Origin: Nocardioides sp. TRM66260-LWL
GTDB lineage: Bacteria; Actinomycetota; Actinomycetes; Propionibacteriales; Nocardioidaceae
Direction: 5' to 3'
DNA: 64,000 nucleotides
Assembly (NCBI RefSeq): GCF_020075545.1
Contig: NZ_JAIQZK010000004.1
Span: 281,817-345,816 of the forward strand
The notes under the pieces were generated by a model. It saw nothing but the letters and a program-made list of their open reading frames with translations, was not told the origin of the DNA and did no database searches. Both the position numbers and the translations under genes were made by a program. Of this stretch, positions 15,840-24,312 are shown one piece after another (position 1 is the first letter of the stretch; each line of letters opens with the position of its first letter).

Positions 15840-17027
15840 TCACAGGGCCCGCTCGGATCCGAAGAGCACGGAGCTCACCAGCGGAGCCATGGGGCCGCCG
15901 ATCGAGAGCGACGTGTCGACGCCCCCGGCCCGCACCTGGTTGAGGGCGGTCCCCCGCACCTGACGGACGGCCTCGACGGCGAGGTTCATGCCGTTGACGA
16001 AGCAGTCCGCGATGTTGCCGCCCGCGGTGTTGACCGGCATCGAGCCGCTGCCGACGGTGAGGTTCTCGACCGTCAGCACCGAGCCGGCCTCCGGACCCGG
16101 CGGGCACAGGCCGTGGTCGATGAGCGAGGCGACGGCAGGGCCGCTGAAGTTCTCGTAGACCTGGACGACCTCGACCTCCGAGGGCGCCATGGTCGCCTGC
16201 TGCCAGAGCCGCTGCGCCACGCCTCGGCCAGCGCCGAGACCGGCGAACCCCGCGGTCGCGTAGGCCTCGTCGTTCTCGGAGAGGGCCGAGTAGCCACCGG
16301 GTGCGCCCTGCGCACCAGCGAGGACGACGGCAGGCGGCTGCCTCAGGTCGCGGGCACGCTCGGTCGCGGTGAGGATCAGGACCGCCGCGCCGTCGTTCTC
16401 CCGTGAGCAGTCGAAAAGGTGGAACGGCTCGACGATCAACGGCGACTCGTCGTATGCCTCCGCGGTCAGCGGTCGCCCGTAGCCGGCTGCCCTCGGGACG
16501 TTCTGCGCATGCGCGTAGGACGCGAGGACCAGGCTGCGCAGAGCCGAACGGGGCACGCCGTCGCTCTCCAGCATCCGCTGGGTTCGAAGTGCGCAGACCT
16601 GCGCCGGCGTCGCCACGCCATGGGCGAGGTAGTGATGGTCGAAGTAGTACTTCGCGTAGCCCAGGCGCCCGGTGTCGGCCTGGGTCATCCCCCGCACCAC
16701 GGCGACGCACTCGGCCTGTCCCGTGGCGATCGCGGCTGCAGCCGCGACCACGGCGGCCGAGGATCCACCGCCGCCACCGCCCCACACCATCGACGACCAG
16801 CGAAGCTCGTCGATGCCCAGCTCCGCGCCGAGGACCGGACCGGAGTGGTCGCCACCGGCGTAGGAGGTGAAGCCATCGAGCTCGCGAGGCGAGATGCCCG
16901 CGTCGGCGCAGGCCTCGAGGATCGCCTCGAGGACGAGCGCGCGCTCTCCCGAGGGCGAGCCTCCCCGTGGGTGCAGGACCTCCCCGACGCCGACGACCGT
17001 GGCGGCCCCGCGCAGGCCACCGCTCAC
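15840..17027 (-). CDS. Thiolase-fold protein without nucleophilic Cys, Ltp2-like aldolase candidate
   Basis: A 395-residue thiolase superfamily protein. At the place of the thiolase nucleophile it reads V-W-G-G-G-G-G-G-S-S-A-A, so the acyl-accepting Cys is missing. It keeps V-Q-V-Y-E-N-F-S-G-P-A and L-T-V-G-S-G-S-M-P-V-N-T-A-G-G-N, typical of the lipid-transfer (Ltp) branch. In mycobacterial steroid side-chain degradation Ltp2 is a thiolase-fold retro-aldolase that works with a DUF35 partner and uses Tyr. Here a DUF35 gene overlaps directly upstream (GTGA at 17024-17027), which strongly supports an aldolase complex. Substrate unknown; a non-catalytic carrier is the alternative. Confidence 0.8.
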   Translation of the reverse strand: MSGGLRGAATVVGVGEVLHPRGGSPSGERALVLEAILEACADAGISPRELDGFTSYAGGDHSGPVLGAELGIDELRWSSMVWGGGGGGSSAAVVAAAAAIATGQAECVAVVRGMTQADTGRLGYAKYYFDHHYLAHGVATPAQVCALRTQRMLESDGVPRSALRSLVLASYAHAQNVPRAAGYGRPLTAEAYDESPLIVEPFHLFDCSRENDGAAVLILTATERARDLRQPPAVVLAGAQGAPGGYSALSENDEAYATAGFAGLGAGRGVAQRLWQQATMAPSEVEVVQVYENFSGPAVASLIDHGLCPPGPEAGSVLTVENLTVGSGSMPVNTAGGNIADCFVNGMNLAVEAVRQVRGTALNQVRAGGVDTSLSIGGPMAPLVSSVLFGSERAL

Positions 17028-17434
17028 GATGAGAGCCTCCAGCGAAGCAGCGACTGCGACGCCGCGGCCGGGGTGATCACATAGCCCTCCACCCGGTCTC
17101 CGATCCGGACGGAGGCATCTGCGGACAGCATCCCGAGCAGTCGGATGGGAGCGTCGTCGAGCGCGACCAGGACCGTCACGTAGGGGGCCCGCACGTCGAG
17201 CTCCGACATGACGTCCCGGTGGGTGCGGATCCAGGAGTAGACCGAGCCGCGTGGCGCCACCTCCTGCCAGAGGACCTCGTCGGACCAGCAGGAGGCGCAG
17301 CGGACGCGGCCCGGCGTACGCCACACGTCGCAGGCGGCGCAACGCGGAAGCGCGATCACGCCTCGGGCGAGCCCGTCCCAGTACGGCGCGTCGACGTCGT
17401 CGGCCGCTGGACCCAGGGGGTAGGTCGCGGTCAT
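17024..17434 (-). CDS. DUF35 zinc-ribbon/OB-fold protein, partner of the thiolase-fold gene
   Basis: A 136-residue protein with a rubredoxin-like zinc ribbon (Cys32, Cys35, Cys46, Cys49, C-x2-C-x10-C-x2-C) followed by an OB fold (G-S-V-Y-S-W-I-R-T-H, A-P-Y-V-T-V-L-V, G-D-R-V-E-G). DUF35 domains bind thiolase-fold enzymes and complete their active complexes, as in ChsH2-Ltp2 of mycobacteria. It overlaps the preceding gene by ATGA (17431-17434) and the following one by GTGA, so the three are translationally coupled. Confidence 0.88.
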   Translation of the reverse strand: MTATYPLGPAADDVDAPYWDGLARGVIALPRCAACDVWRTPGRVRCASCWSDEVLWQEVAPRGSVYSWIRTHRDVMSELDVRAPYVTVLVALDDAPIRLLGMLSADASVRIGDRVEGYVITPAAASQSLLRWRLSS

Positions 17435-17739
17435 CCCGGCGGCTCGATGTTCGCGAGTCGATCAGCGAGCCAACGTCCCTCGTGGCGCCATCCCGAACGA
17501 AGGCCGATGGAGCCGCTCTCGGTGACGTAGACGCACTCGCCGACCGCACGCTCGCCCTCGAGACGCATGTCGAGGATCCGCGCCGAGCCGACCGGCCCGC
17601 GCGGCACCTGCACGCCGGTGAAGATGCCGGGGAGCCCGGCTGGATCCATGTCGGCCAGCACGGACGCCGTGTCCCCTCGGACCACGAGGTCGACGTGGCG
17701 CCGATAGACGGCCTCGAACTCGGCGAGACGATCGGTCAC
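17431..17739 (-). CDS. Small NTF2/SnoaL-like protein
   Basis: A 102-residue protein with the length and alternation of an NTF2-like cone fold: an N-terminal helix (F-E-A-V-Y-R-R-H-V-D-L-V-V-R-G-D), then strands ending in G-W-R-H-E-G-R-W-L-A-D-R. Members include small isomerases, dehydratases and non-catalytic subunits. It is the first gene of the operon; the GTG start at 17739 has an AAGGAG site, and operator site 3 lies immediately upstream. Its role is unknown; a ligand-handling subunit for the following aldolase pair is a guess. Confidence 0.6.
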   Translation of the reverse strand: MTDRLAEFEAVYRRHVDLVVRGDTASVLADMDPAGLPGIFTGVQVPRGPVGSARILDMRLEGERAVGECVYVTESGSIGLRSGWRHEGRWLADRLANIEPPG

Positions 17740-17748
17740 AGCCGCTCC

Positions 17749-17769
17749 TTTCCTAATGTCATTAGATTA
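17749..17769. promoter_or_regulatory. Palindromic operator, site 3 of 9
   Basis: The core CTAATGTCATTAG is a perfect inverted repeat around a central T, with TTTC and ATTA arms. It touches the ribosome site of the NTF2-like gene that starts the operon 17739-14381. Confidence 0.75.
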
Positions 17770-17805
17770 TCAGAGGCGCACGGCCCTCAGGGGCCACCAC
17801 TCGCG

Positions 17806-19266
17806 TCAGACGAGCTCGAAGCGGGAGCCACCGGAGACCATGACGCTGGCCCCTTCGGCAGCGGTGACCGTCAGGTGGTCGATCACGGCACGGGAGTCGC
17901 TCGCGGCCAGCACTCGGGCACCATCGCCGGTGCGGATCGACGCCATGGCGCGGTCAGGCTCCCCCTCGCGGTCGTAGCGCACCGTCCATGCCTCGAGAGT
18001 TCCGACGCCCTCGTGATCCAGTCGGATGGGAATGGGTCGGACGTCCGGCTCCAGGCGGTGCCGCGCGAAGGGCCCGGTCGGCCGCGGGCCGTAGACCCCC
18101 ACGGCATGCTTGGTCAGGTATCCGCTGTTGGCCGTCACGAGCCCCGGGAGGCCGGTCTCGCGAACCGCGTCGAGCATCGAGGCGATGGCGTGAGTCGAGT
18201 AGTTGTTCCAGGGACCTCCCGCGAAGGTCAGCCCCCCGGTGACCGTGAGCGATCGCGCCGGATCGTCGTCCGCGAGCCCGACCTCCTGGGCGGCCACCTG
18301 CACGGCCGACGGGAAGCAGGAGTAGAGATCCACCGGGCCCAGGTCCTCGACCCTCAAGCCGGCGTGGATCAGGGCCGCCGCGGCCGCCGCGCGGATCGCG
18401 CGCGAGCGGTGGAGGTCGGGTCGCGCGGCGATGGCTGCGGCGTCGGCCGCCTCCGCCCCCGAGGCGAGGAAGACCCACCGATCGCGGGGGACTCCCCACC
18501 GCTCGGCGGCTGCAGCGGAGCAGACGATGACCGCGGCGGACTGCTCGACGGAGTTGTTCGAGTTCATCAGCTTCGGATACGGCGAGGAGATCATCCGGTT
18601 GGACGCCGAGGGTGTCGCGATCTGCTCGGCCGAGTGGGCCCGCGGCGTCCACGCATGCGGGTTCTTCTCCGCGACCTCGCTGAAGCGTGCCCAGAGCCGG
18701 GAGATGCGATCCAGGTGCGCCTCGGGCGTTCGGCCGGCCGCGATCCGCAGCGCGCTTTCGAACAGCGGATAGACGTGGGCCGGTCGGTCGAGTCCTGCGG
18801 CCACCTCGCTCGGGTGCCGCATCGGCACGTCCGGGTGCCATGCGGTCGGCTCAAGGGCCTCGTCCTGCACCGTCCACTCCGGACGGCGACCCTCCCGCTT
18901 GAGCCTCATGCGGGTCCGCCACGCCTCGGCTCCTCCGACGACCACGACGTCGCAGCGTCCGGCCGCGATGTCCTCCGCAGCCTCGTTGACCAGGGCTTGC
19001 GGGTACGAGCCGCCGTTGCCCGTGTAGACGGTGTGCCGGACGGCCGCGCCGAGCCGCTCGCCGACCAGCAGCCCGGGATCGCGGTAGCGCCAGCTCAGCA
19101 TCCCGACGATCCGCACCGAGTCGATCGCGCGCGTCAGCGAGGGCGCCTCGGCGTCGGACGCGGCGGCACGCACCGCCTCGACGATGAGATCGACGGGCTC
19201 CACCGGGTCTTCACGTCGGTTCAGCTGGCCGCCACCCACCAGCACCGGGGTGCGGGGGTCGATCAT
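17806..19266 (-). CDS. Thiolase-fold acetyl-CoA acetyltransferase-like protein, no nucleophilic Cys seen
   Basis: A 486-residue thiolase-like protein with the extra C-terminal beta-domain seen in one actinobacterial group. It starts P-V-L-V-G-G-G-Q and carries L-Y-S-C-F-P-S-A-V-Q and L-T-F-A-G-G-P-W-N-N-Y-S-T-H. The site of the thiolase Cys reads Y-T-G-N-G-G-S-Y-P-Q, so classical Claisen chemistry is doubtful. It is the last gene of the 13-gene mce operon and overlaps the ferredoxin-reductase gene by ATGA (19263-19266), tying the importer to catabolism. Function beyond the fold is not assignable. Confidence 0.75.
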   Translation of the reverse strand: MIDPRTPVLVGGGQLNRREDPVEPVDLIVEAVRAAASDAEAPSLTRAIDSVRIVGMLSWRYRDPGLLVGERLGAAVRHTVYTGNGGSYPQALVNEAAEDIAAGRCDVVVVGGAEAWRTRMRLKREGRRPEWTVQDEALEPTAWHPDVPMRHPSEVAAGLDRPAHVYPLFESALRIAAGRTPEAHLDRISRLWARFSEVAEKNPHAWTPRAHSAEQIATPSASNRMISSPYPKLMNSNNSVEQSAAVIVCSAAAAERWGVPRDRWVFLASGAEAADAAAIAARPDLHRSRAIRAAAAAALIHAGLRVEDLGPVDLYSCFPSAVQVAAQEVGLADDDPARSLTVTGGLTFAGGPWNNYSTHAIASMLDAVRETGLPGLVTANSGYLTKHAVGVYGPRPTGPFARHRLEPDVRPIPIRLDHEGVGTLEAWTVRYDREGEPDRAMASIRTGDGARVLAASDSRAVIDHLTVTAAEGASVMVSGGSRFELV

Positions 19267-20915
19267 CGCGCCGCTCCCGCGAGGACGTCGCGCTGCGCCG
19301 TCTCCGCGACGAGCTTGACCCTCGGACGCCGCTGAGCCCGGCCCTCGGCTCGCTCGTGCTCGTCGAGGACCCGCCAGTCGTCGACGCCGTGAGCCTGGGG
19401 CACGCAGGTCAGCAGGTCGGTGCCGTCCGACACCGACAGGAGCCCGGCGGCGTGATCGGCCAGCACCGAGCGAACCGTCTCCTGCGCGCACCGCTTGTTC
19501 GTGCCGATGACGCCGTTGGCTCCGCGCTTGGCCCAGCCCGTGACGTAGACGCCGTCGAGCACGTGACCCTCCGCCCCGACGACACGCCCCTCGCGGTGGG
19601 CGACGGGCGACCCGTCGCTGGGTGCGGGAAGACCCGGGACGTGGTGCCGGCGGTATCCGACGGCTCTGACAACCAGCCCGCACGCGAGGGTCTCGCTGCG
19701 ATCGGTCGCCAGGAGGTGGTCGCGGTCGTCGGCGACGCCCATCCGGGTCTCCGCGATCGTCACCCCCTCGACCCGGTCGGTCCCCTCGATGCGTCGCGGT
19801 GCACCGTGGAAGCGCAGCCGCAGGACACGCTCGGCTCCGGACCTCCCCATCGCCTCGCGGAGCAGCTCCAACCGCAGGTTCATGATCGGATCGGGGTGCG
19901 TCTCCGGCATCGCGATGCCGCCGGGGAGGTCGACGGCGAGCCCGAGGTCCTCGGACTCGAGCAGCGCGACGAGCTCCGGCGTCGTGAACGCCGCCTGGAC
20001 CGGTCCGCGGCGTCCGACGACGACGACCTCGCGCACCCGGCTGCGACGGAGGGAGTCGAGCGCGTGGTCTGCGATGTCGGTGCGTGCGAGCACCTCGGGC
20101 GGCGAGAGGAGCACGCGCGCCACGTCCAGCGCGACGTTGCCGTTGCCGATCACGACGGCTCGCTCGTGCTCCAGCGGAACTCGCAGCGACGCGGCGTCCG
20201 GGTGGCCGTTGTACCAGGCCACGAGCTCCGTCGCAGCGATGCTGCCGGCGAGGTCCTCCCCGGGGATACCGAGGGCCCGGTCGGCGGCGGCACCGGTCGC
20301 GTAGATGACCGCGTGGTAGCGGGCGAGCAGATCGGCTGGATCGAGGTCTCGTCCAACCTCGATGCCCAGCAGCGCTCGAACGGTCGGGCGTCGCAGGACC
20401 TTCGCCAGCGCCTCGCCCGCCGACTTGGTGTCCTGGTGGTCGGGCGCGACGCCGAAGCGCACGAGTCCGCCGGGGGTGAGGAGTCGTTCCACGATGTCGA
20501 TCCGGACGTCGAGCCCTCGCTGACCGAGCAGCTCCTCGGCGGCGTAGGCAGCCGAGGGTCCTGATCCCACGATCGCCACCCGCAGCGGCGCGACGCCCCC
20601 TGACTCCGCCGGTGGCGCGAGGCGATCCCGAGACTCGGGGGGCTTCACCGGCGGCGGAGGCGCCGCCAGGAACCAGCGTCGATTCATCTCCTCGAAGCGC
20701 GCTTGATGCGGCTCCAGGTCGTAGTCCGCCGAGATCGCCCCGACCGGACACACGTCGACGCAGGCGCCGCAGTCGATGCAGCCGTCCGGATCGATGTAGA
20801 GCATCTCGGCTGTCGCGTAGTCGGGCTCGTCGGGCGTCGGGTGGATGCAGCTGGTCGGGCAGACGGGCACGCACGCGGCGTCGTTGCAGCAGGCCCGCGT
20901 GATCACGTGGGTCAT
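19263..20915 (-). CDS. Ferredoxin-NADP reductase with N-terminal 7Fe-type ferredoxin domain (FprB-like)
   Basis: A 550-residue fusion. Residues 1-75 form a two-cluster ferredoxin (C-V-P-V-C-P-T-S-C and C-I-D-C-G-A-C-V-D-V-C-P). From about residue 110 an adrenodoxin-reductase-type flavoprotein follows, with FAD motif V-G-S-G-P-S-A-A-Y-A-A-E, NADP motif V-I-G-N-G-N-V-A-L-D-V-A-R and C-terminal G-W-A-K-R-G-A-N-G-V-I-G-T-N-K. The layout is that of mycobacterial FprB. It moves electrons between NADPH and ferredoxins, and in this context probably serves oxygenases such as the P450 at 36813. It overlaps both neighbours by 4 nt. Confidence 0.9.
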   Translation of the reverse strand: MTHVITRACCNDAACVPVCPTSCIHPTPDEPDYATAEMLYIDPDGCIDCGACVDVCPVGAISADYDLEPHQARFEEMNRRWFLAAPPPPVKPPESRDRLAPPAESGGVAPLRVAIVGSGPSAAYAAEELLGQRGLDVRIDIVERLLTPGGLVRFGVAPDHQDTKSAGEALAKVLRRPTVRALLGIEVGRDLDPADLLARYHAVIYATGAAADRALGIPGEDLAGSIAATELVAWYNGHPDAASLRVPLEHERAVVIGNGNVALDVARVLLSPPEVLARTDIADHALDSLRRSRVREVVVVGRRGPVQAAFTTPELVALLESEDLGLAVDLPGGIAMPETHPDPIMNLRLELLREAMGRSGAERVLRLRFHGAPRRIEGTDRVEGVTIAETRMGVADDRDHLLATDRSETLACGLVVRAVGYRRHHVPGLPAPSDGSPVAHREGRVVGAEGHVLDGVYVTGWAKRGANGVIGTNKRCAQETVRSVLADHAAGLLSVSDGTDLLTCVPQAHGVDDWRVLDEHERAEGRAQRRPRVKLVAETAQRDVLAGAAR

Positions 20916-21991
20916 GGAGTGTCCTTCTCGGCGACGTCACTTGGGAGCGCGTCTGGGTCGGCGGGGCGGTAGGCGGGCGCATAGACGACGTCGGCGGCGT
21001 CCAGCTGCTCACGCATGTAGGTGCGCCAGACCTCCAGGGAGGCCTCGGTGGTCAGCGATTCCAGGAGCGTCCGCTCGACCTCGGCGAAGGCGAGCGTCCG
21101 CCCGGCCTCCACGGCGTCGACGCGTCCGACGTTCCATCCGCTGGAGGTCTGCACCGGCCCGAAGACGGCTCCTCGTCGGGCGCCGAAGGCGGCCTCCGCG
21201 TAGGGGGTCTCGAGCTGCTCCTCGGTGACGGCTCCGAGGCGTCCACCCGCATCCTTGGTCTCGGCGTCGAGCGACACCGCTCTGGCGATCTGGGCGAAGC
21301 CGCGGCCGCTGCGCAGCAGGGCGATGACCTTCGTCGCCTGGGCGCGGGTCGAGACGACGATGTTCGACAGGACGCGACGCTCGGGCGAGCGCATGGCGCT
21401 GCGACGTGTGTCGTACTCCTGGCGTGCCTGGGCGGAGGTCGCTGCCGGCACCGCCTTGGTGACCTCCTCGTAGAGCCGCTGATTGAGCAGCGTGCGCCTG
21501 ATCTCGTCGAGCACGTCGGCCTCGCTGAGACCGGCGGCGGCCAGGTACGTGGCGAAGGCTCGGCGATCGCCACCGAGCTGACTCGACACCAGGGAGGAGA
21601 GCTGGGACTGGGCCTTCGTCTCCGGGACGGTGATGCCGCGGGCCGCGGCAGCGCGCTCGATCACCAGGCTCACGGCCATCGACTTGGCCGCGTCCCTTCG
21701 GAAGGTGTCGAGCTGGGCGGGATCGCTGGGCTCCTTGACGCCGTACAGCGCGCTCAGGATCGACAGCCGGCGGTCCAGAGCGGTGATCGTCACGGCCGAG
21801 CCGCCGACCTCCAGAGCCACGTCGTCCGGAAGGGCCGCGCGGTGCCAGGGAAGCGACACGGTCGACCACGACGCCGTGGACACCAGCACCGCACCGCTGA
21901 GGGCGACGGCGAGTGCGACGGCGACGGCGAGCCAGGCCGAGCGACCACGCGGCGCGATCGTGACTCCAGGCAGGTGGACGCTCTTCACACG
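20912..21991 (-). CDS. Membrane-anchored SurA/PrsA-like parvulin protein
   Basis: About 358 residues. A short basic N-terminus and one membrane segment (about residues 17-40) are followed by a SurA-N-like helical domain, then a parvulin domain with R-V-L-S-N-I-V-V, F-A-Q-I-A-R-A-V-S-L-D and G-G-R-L-G-A-V. The protein should sit outside the membrane and help fold or stabilise exported proteins. Its place between an RND transporter and a reductase in the mce operon suggests it chaperones the importer. Prolyl isomerase activity is not certain, because the parvulin core is divergent. The ATG (21986-21988) that gives this reading overlaps the RND stop; coordinates at the start may shift by 3 nt. 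Confidence 0.75.
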   Translation of the reverse strand, partial: RVKSVHLPGVTIAPRGRSAWLAVAVALAVALSGAVLVSTASWSTVSLPWHRAALPDDVALEVGGSAVTITALDRRLSILSALYGVKEPSDPAQLDTFRRDAAKSMAVSLVIERAAAARGITVPETKAQSQLSSLVSSQLGGDRRAFATYLAAAGLSEADVLDEIRRTLLNQRLYEEVTKAVPAATSAQARQEYDTRRSAMRSPERRVLSNIVVSTRAQATKVIALLRSGRGFAQIARAVSLDAETKDAGGRLGAVTEEQLETPYAEAAFGARRGAVFGPVQTSSGWNVGRVDAVEAGRTLAFAEVERTLLESLTTEASLEVWRTYMREQLDAADVVYAPAYRPADPDALPSDVAEKDTP

Positions 21992-24312
21992 GTCTCCTTG
22001 ACGCGTGTCGCCGGACGTTCGGTCGGCGGCATCTCGGATCGGACGAGCGCGACACGTCGGTCGCGGCGGAGGTGAGGACGCGCGAGGAGGACGACGAGGT
22101 GGGCAGCCGCCAGCGAGGCGACCACGCCGAAGGCGAGCACCAGTCCGAAGTCGCGCAGCACGGCCAGCGTCGAGAGCCCGAGACAGAGATAGCCGACCAC
22201 CGCGGCACCGGCAGCCGTCAGGACGCTGCGGTGCAGCCAGGGCCGCTCGCGCTCAGCGGCGTCGAGCATGAGGGTGAACTCGCACGACGTCACCGCGATC
22301 AACGCGCCGACGGCGAGCATCAGCGGGCTGAGCTCGACGCCCGCGACGCCCAGGCCGAGATAGACCCAGCCCGATGCGAGGATCGAGGCCGACAGCGCCT
22401 GCGCCGCCAGTCGGCCATCGCGGAGCCCCAGGGCGATGAGACCGCCCGTCATGACGAGTGCCAGCAGACCGATCAGCCAGCGGCTCGCCGAGACCGCGGC
22501 CAGCCCGCTCGCCGCCACCACGGGCAGTCCCACGACCTCGACGTCGTAGCCCGCCGGGGGCGGCGGAAGATCGCGCCTCAGCGAGCGCACCAGGGCGTCC
22601 TGGTCGCGGAGGTCGTCGAGGCGTACCCCGAAGGTGGAGGTCGCGGCCGATCCGTCGCCGGCCAGCACGGCATCGAGCAGGTAGGGCGGGACGAGACTCG
22701 CGCCCGCATCGACCTGCTCGGACGACGGTTCGGGCCCGAGGAAGCGCAGCAGCTGGGCCATGGTCAGCAGGGGACGCATCCGGTCACCGTGCTCGACGGC
22801 GATGCGCTCCTCGGCGTCGCGTGCCCAGGCCAGACTGGCCGGAGTGAGCGCGTGCGGGGCGTCCGGACCGCTCGGGCGGATCACGAGGCTCACCTCGCCG
22901 CTGAACCCGAGCTCGCGCTCCGCGCGGTCCGCGTCTGCCAGCGCGGGGAGTCCGCGGCCCAACGCCTGGGGGTCGGCTTGCACGGAGATCCGACCCAGCG
23001 CGACGAAGCCGGCGACCGAGGCGGCGAGCGCCAGGACCAGCAGCCCCCCGACGGCCCGCCGACCGGGAGACCAGCGCGGCGTTGGCGCTCGGTCCGCGTC
23101 GGATCGGGCCGGTTCGATGGCGGGCAGCCGCCGTCCGAGTGCGAGCGCCCAGGCTGCGGTGACGACGACGCCGGCCGACAGCGCCAGGCCGAACTCGCGG
23201 ACGAACGGGAGGCTCGAGATCCCGAGACTGGCGAAGCAGGCCACGGCGGCGCCCGCCGCGACCAGCACCCGCCGTCGTTCGCCCGGCTGGCTGAGGTAGA
23301 GCGGGAAGTCGGATCCGATGCCGAGGACGATCGGCAGGAAGGCCACGGCACCGAGGGACAGGGAGCGGTCGGCCAGCCCGAAGGCCGCGACGACCGTCGC
23401 GGTCCCGAGCACGGCGGTGAGCAGGGGCCGGAGGCGGTCTCGCCGGCGGCGGGACCACGGCACGAGGAGGAAGACGGATCCCACGGCCGCGAGCGCGATC
23501 ACTCCGACGCGTGGCGCATCCCGGGTGGCCTCGCGCGACATCGCGGCCGTCACGGCCGGCGCGCCGGAGACGAGGGGATCGCTCGTCTGCAGACCCTCGG
23601 TGCGAGCGTCCTGCACGGTGCTCCGGATGCGTTCGATCAGGTCCGCCGTCTGAGCCTGGTCCAGCCCGACCCGCGGTCGAACGAGGATCGTGGCGGCCTT
23701 GGCGTCGGGCAGGAGGAAGCGCCACTCGGGGCGCGGCTCGCCTGCTCGGTCGAACATGACGCTGCGGACGAAGCGCTGGTTGCGGACCACCGGCAACCCC
23801 ATGGGCATCGCCTCGGTCAGCAGCGCGCCGTACCGACGATCGAAGGCGGTCAGCGCTCGGTCGACTGCCTGGGCCGCGTCGGCTCCGCTTAGACCACGCT
23901 GCCGGGCCTCTGCCCGGGCGGTGTTCTCGATGGCGTCCCGACGCCCGCTGATCTGGGCGAGGAGGTTGCGCATCGTGCTGGCGGTCTGGTTCAGCACGGT
24001 GCCCGGGCCGTAGACGACAGCCACGTCGTCCAGCCGGGCGATGGCACCCTCGAGGGCGACCAGCCGGGGAAGCTGGTCGGAGGAGGCGATCAGACCGTCC
24101 GGAGCGCTCCCGTGCAGCACCACCACGACGGGATCTGCTCCGAATCGTTCGTCGCGCTGCTGCAGCTGGTCGTACCCGCGATCGCCGGTCGGCACGAAGG
24201 AGCCCACCCCGGTGTCGATGGTAGCCCGCGACAGGCCGAGTCCGATCAGCGCGAGGACGCCGGCAAGGACCAGCAGCCGAGGGATCGAGGAGCGGAGACG
24301 GCGAGGCGTCAC
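21985..24312 (-). CDS. RND/MmpL-family lipid transporter
   Basis: A 775-residue protein with the RND double layout: one N-terminal helix, a large extracytoplasmic loop, a cluster of helices (L-P-I-V-L-G-I-G-S-D-F-P-L-Y at its heart), a second loop and a second helix cluster (A-V-G-A-L-I-A-V-T-S-C-E-F-T-L-M). It is shorter than mycobacterial MmpL3 and closer to HpnN-like exporters. The GTG start at 24312 overlaps the sixth MCE gene by GTGA. In this operon it may move lipids or hopanoid-like molecules with or against the Mce system. Direction of transport cannot be seen. Confidence 0.85.
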   Translation of the reverse strand: MTPRRLRSSIPRLLVLAGVLALIGLGLSRATIDTGVGSFVPTGDRGYDQLQQRDERFGADPVVVVLHGSAPDGLIASSDQLPRLVALEGAIARLDDVAVVYGPGTVLNQTASTMRNLLAQISGRRDAIENTARAEARQRGLSGADAAQAVDRALTAFDRRYGALLTEAMPMGLPVVRNQRFVRSVMFDRAGEPRPEWRFLLPDAKAATILVRPRVGLDQAQTADLIERIRSTVQDARTEGLQTSDPLVSGAPAVTAAMSREATRDAPRVGVIALAAVGSVFLLVPWSRRRRDRLRPLLTAVLGTATVVAAFGLADRSLSLGAVAFLPIVLGIGSDFPLYLSQPGERRRVLVAAGAAVACFASLGISSLPFVREFGLALSAGVVVTAAWALALGRRLPAIEPARSDADRAPTPRWSPGRRAVGGLLVLALAASVAGFVALGRISVQADPQALGRGLPALADADRAERELGFSGEVSLVIRPSGPDAPHALTPASLAWARDAEERIAVEHGDRMRPLLTMAQLLRFLGPEPSSEQVDAGASLVPPYLLDAVLAGDGSAATSTFGVRLDDLRDQDALVRSLRRDLPPPPAGYDVEVVGLPVVAASGLAAVSASRWLIGLLALVMTGGLIALGLRDGRLAAQALSASILASGWVYLGLGVAGVELSPLMLAVGALIAVTSCEFTLMLDAAERERPWLHRSVLTAAGAAVVGYLCLGLSTLAVLRDFGLVLAFGVVASLAAAHLVVLLARPHLRRDRRVALVRSEMPPTERPATRVKETV

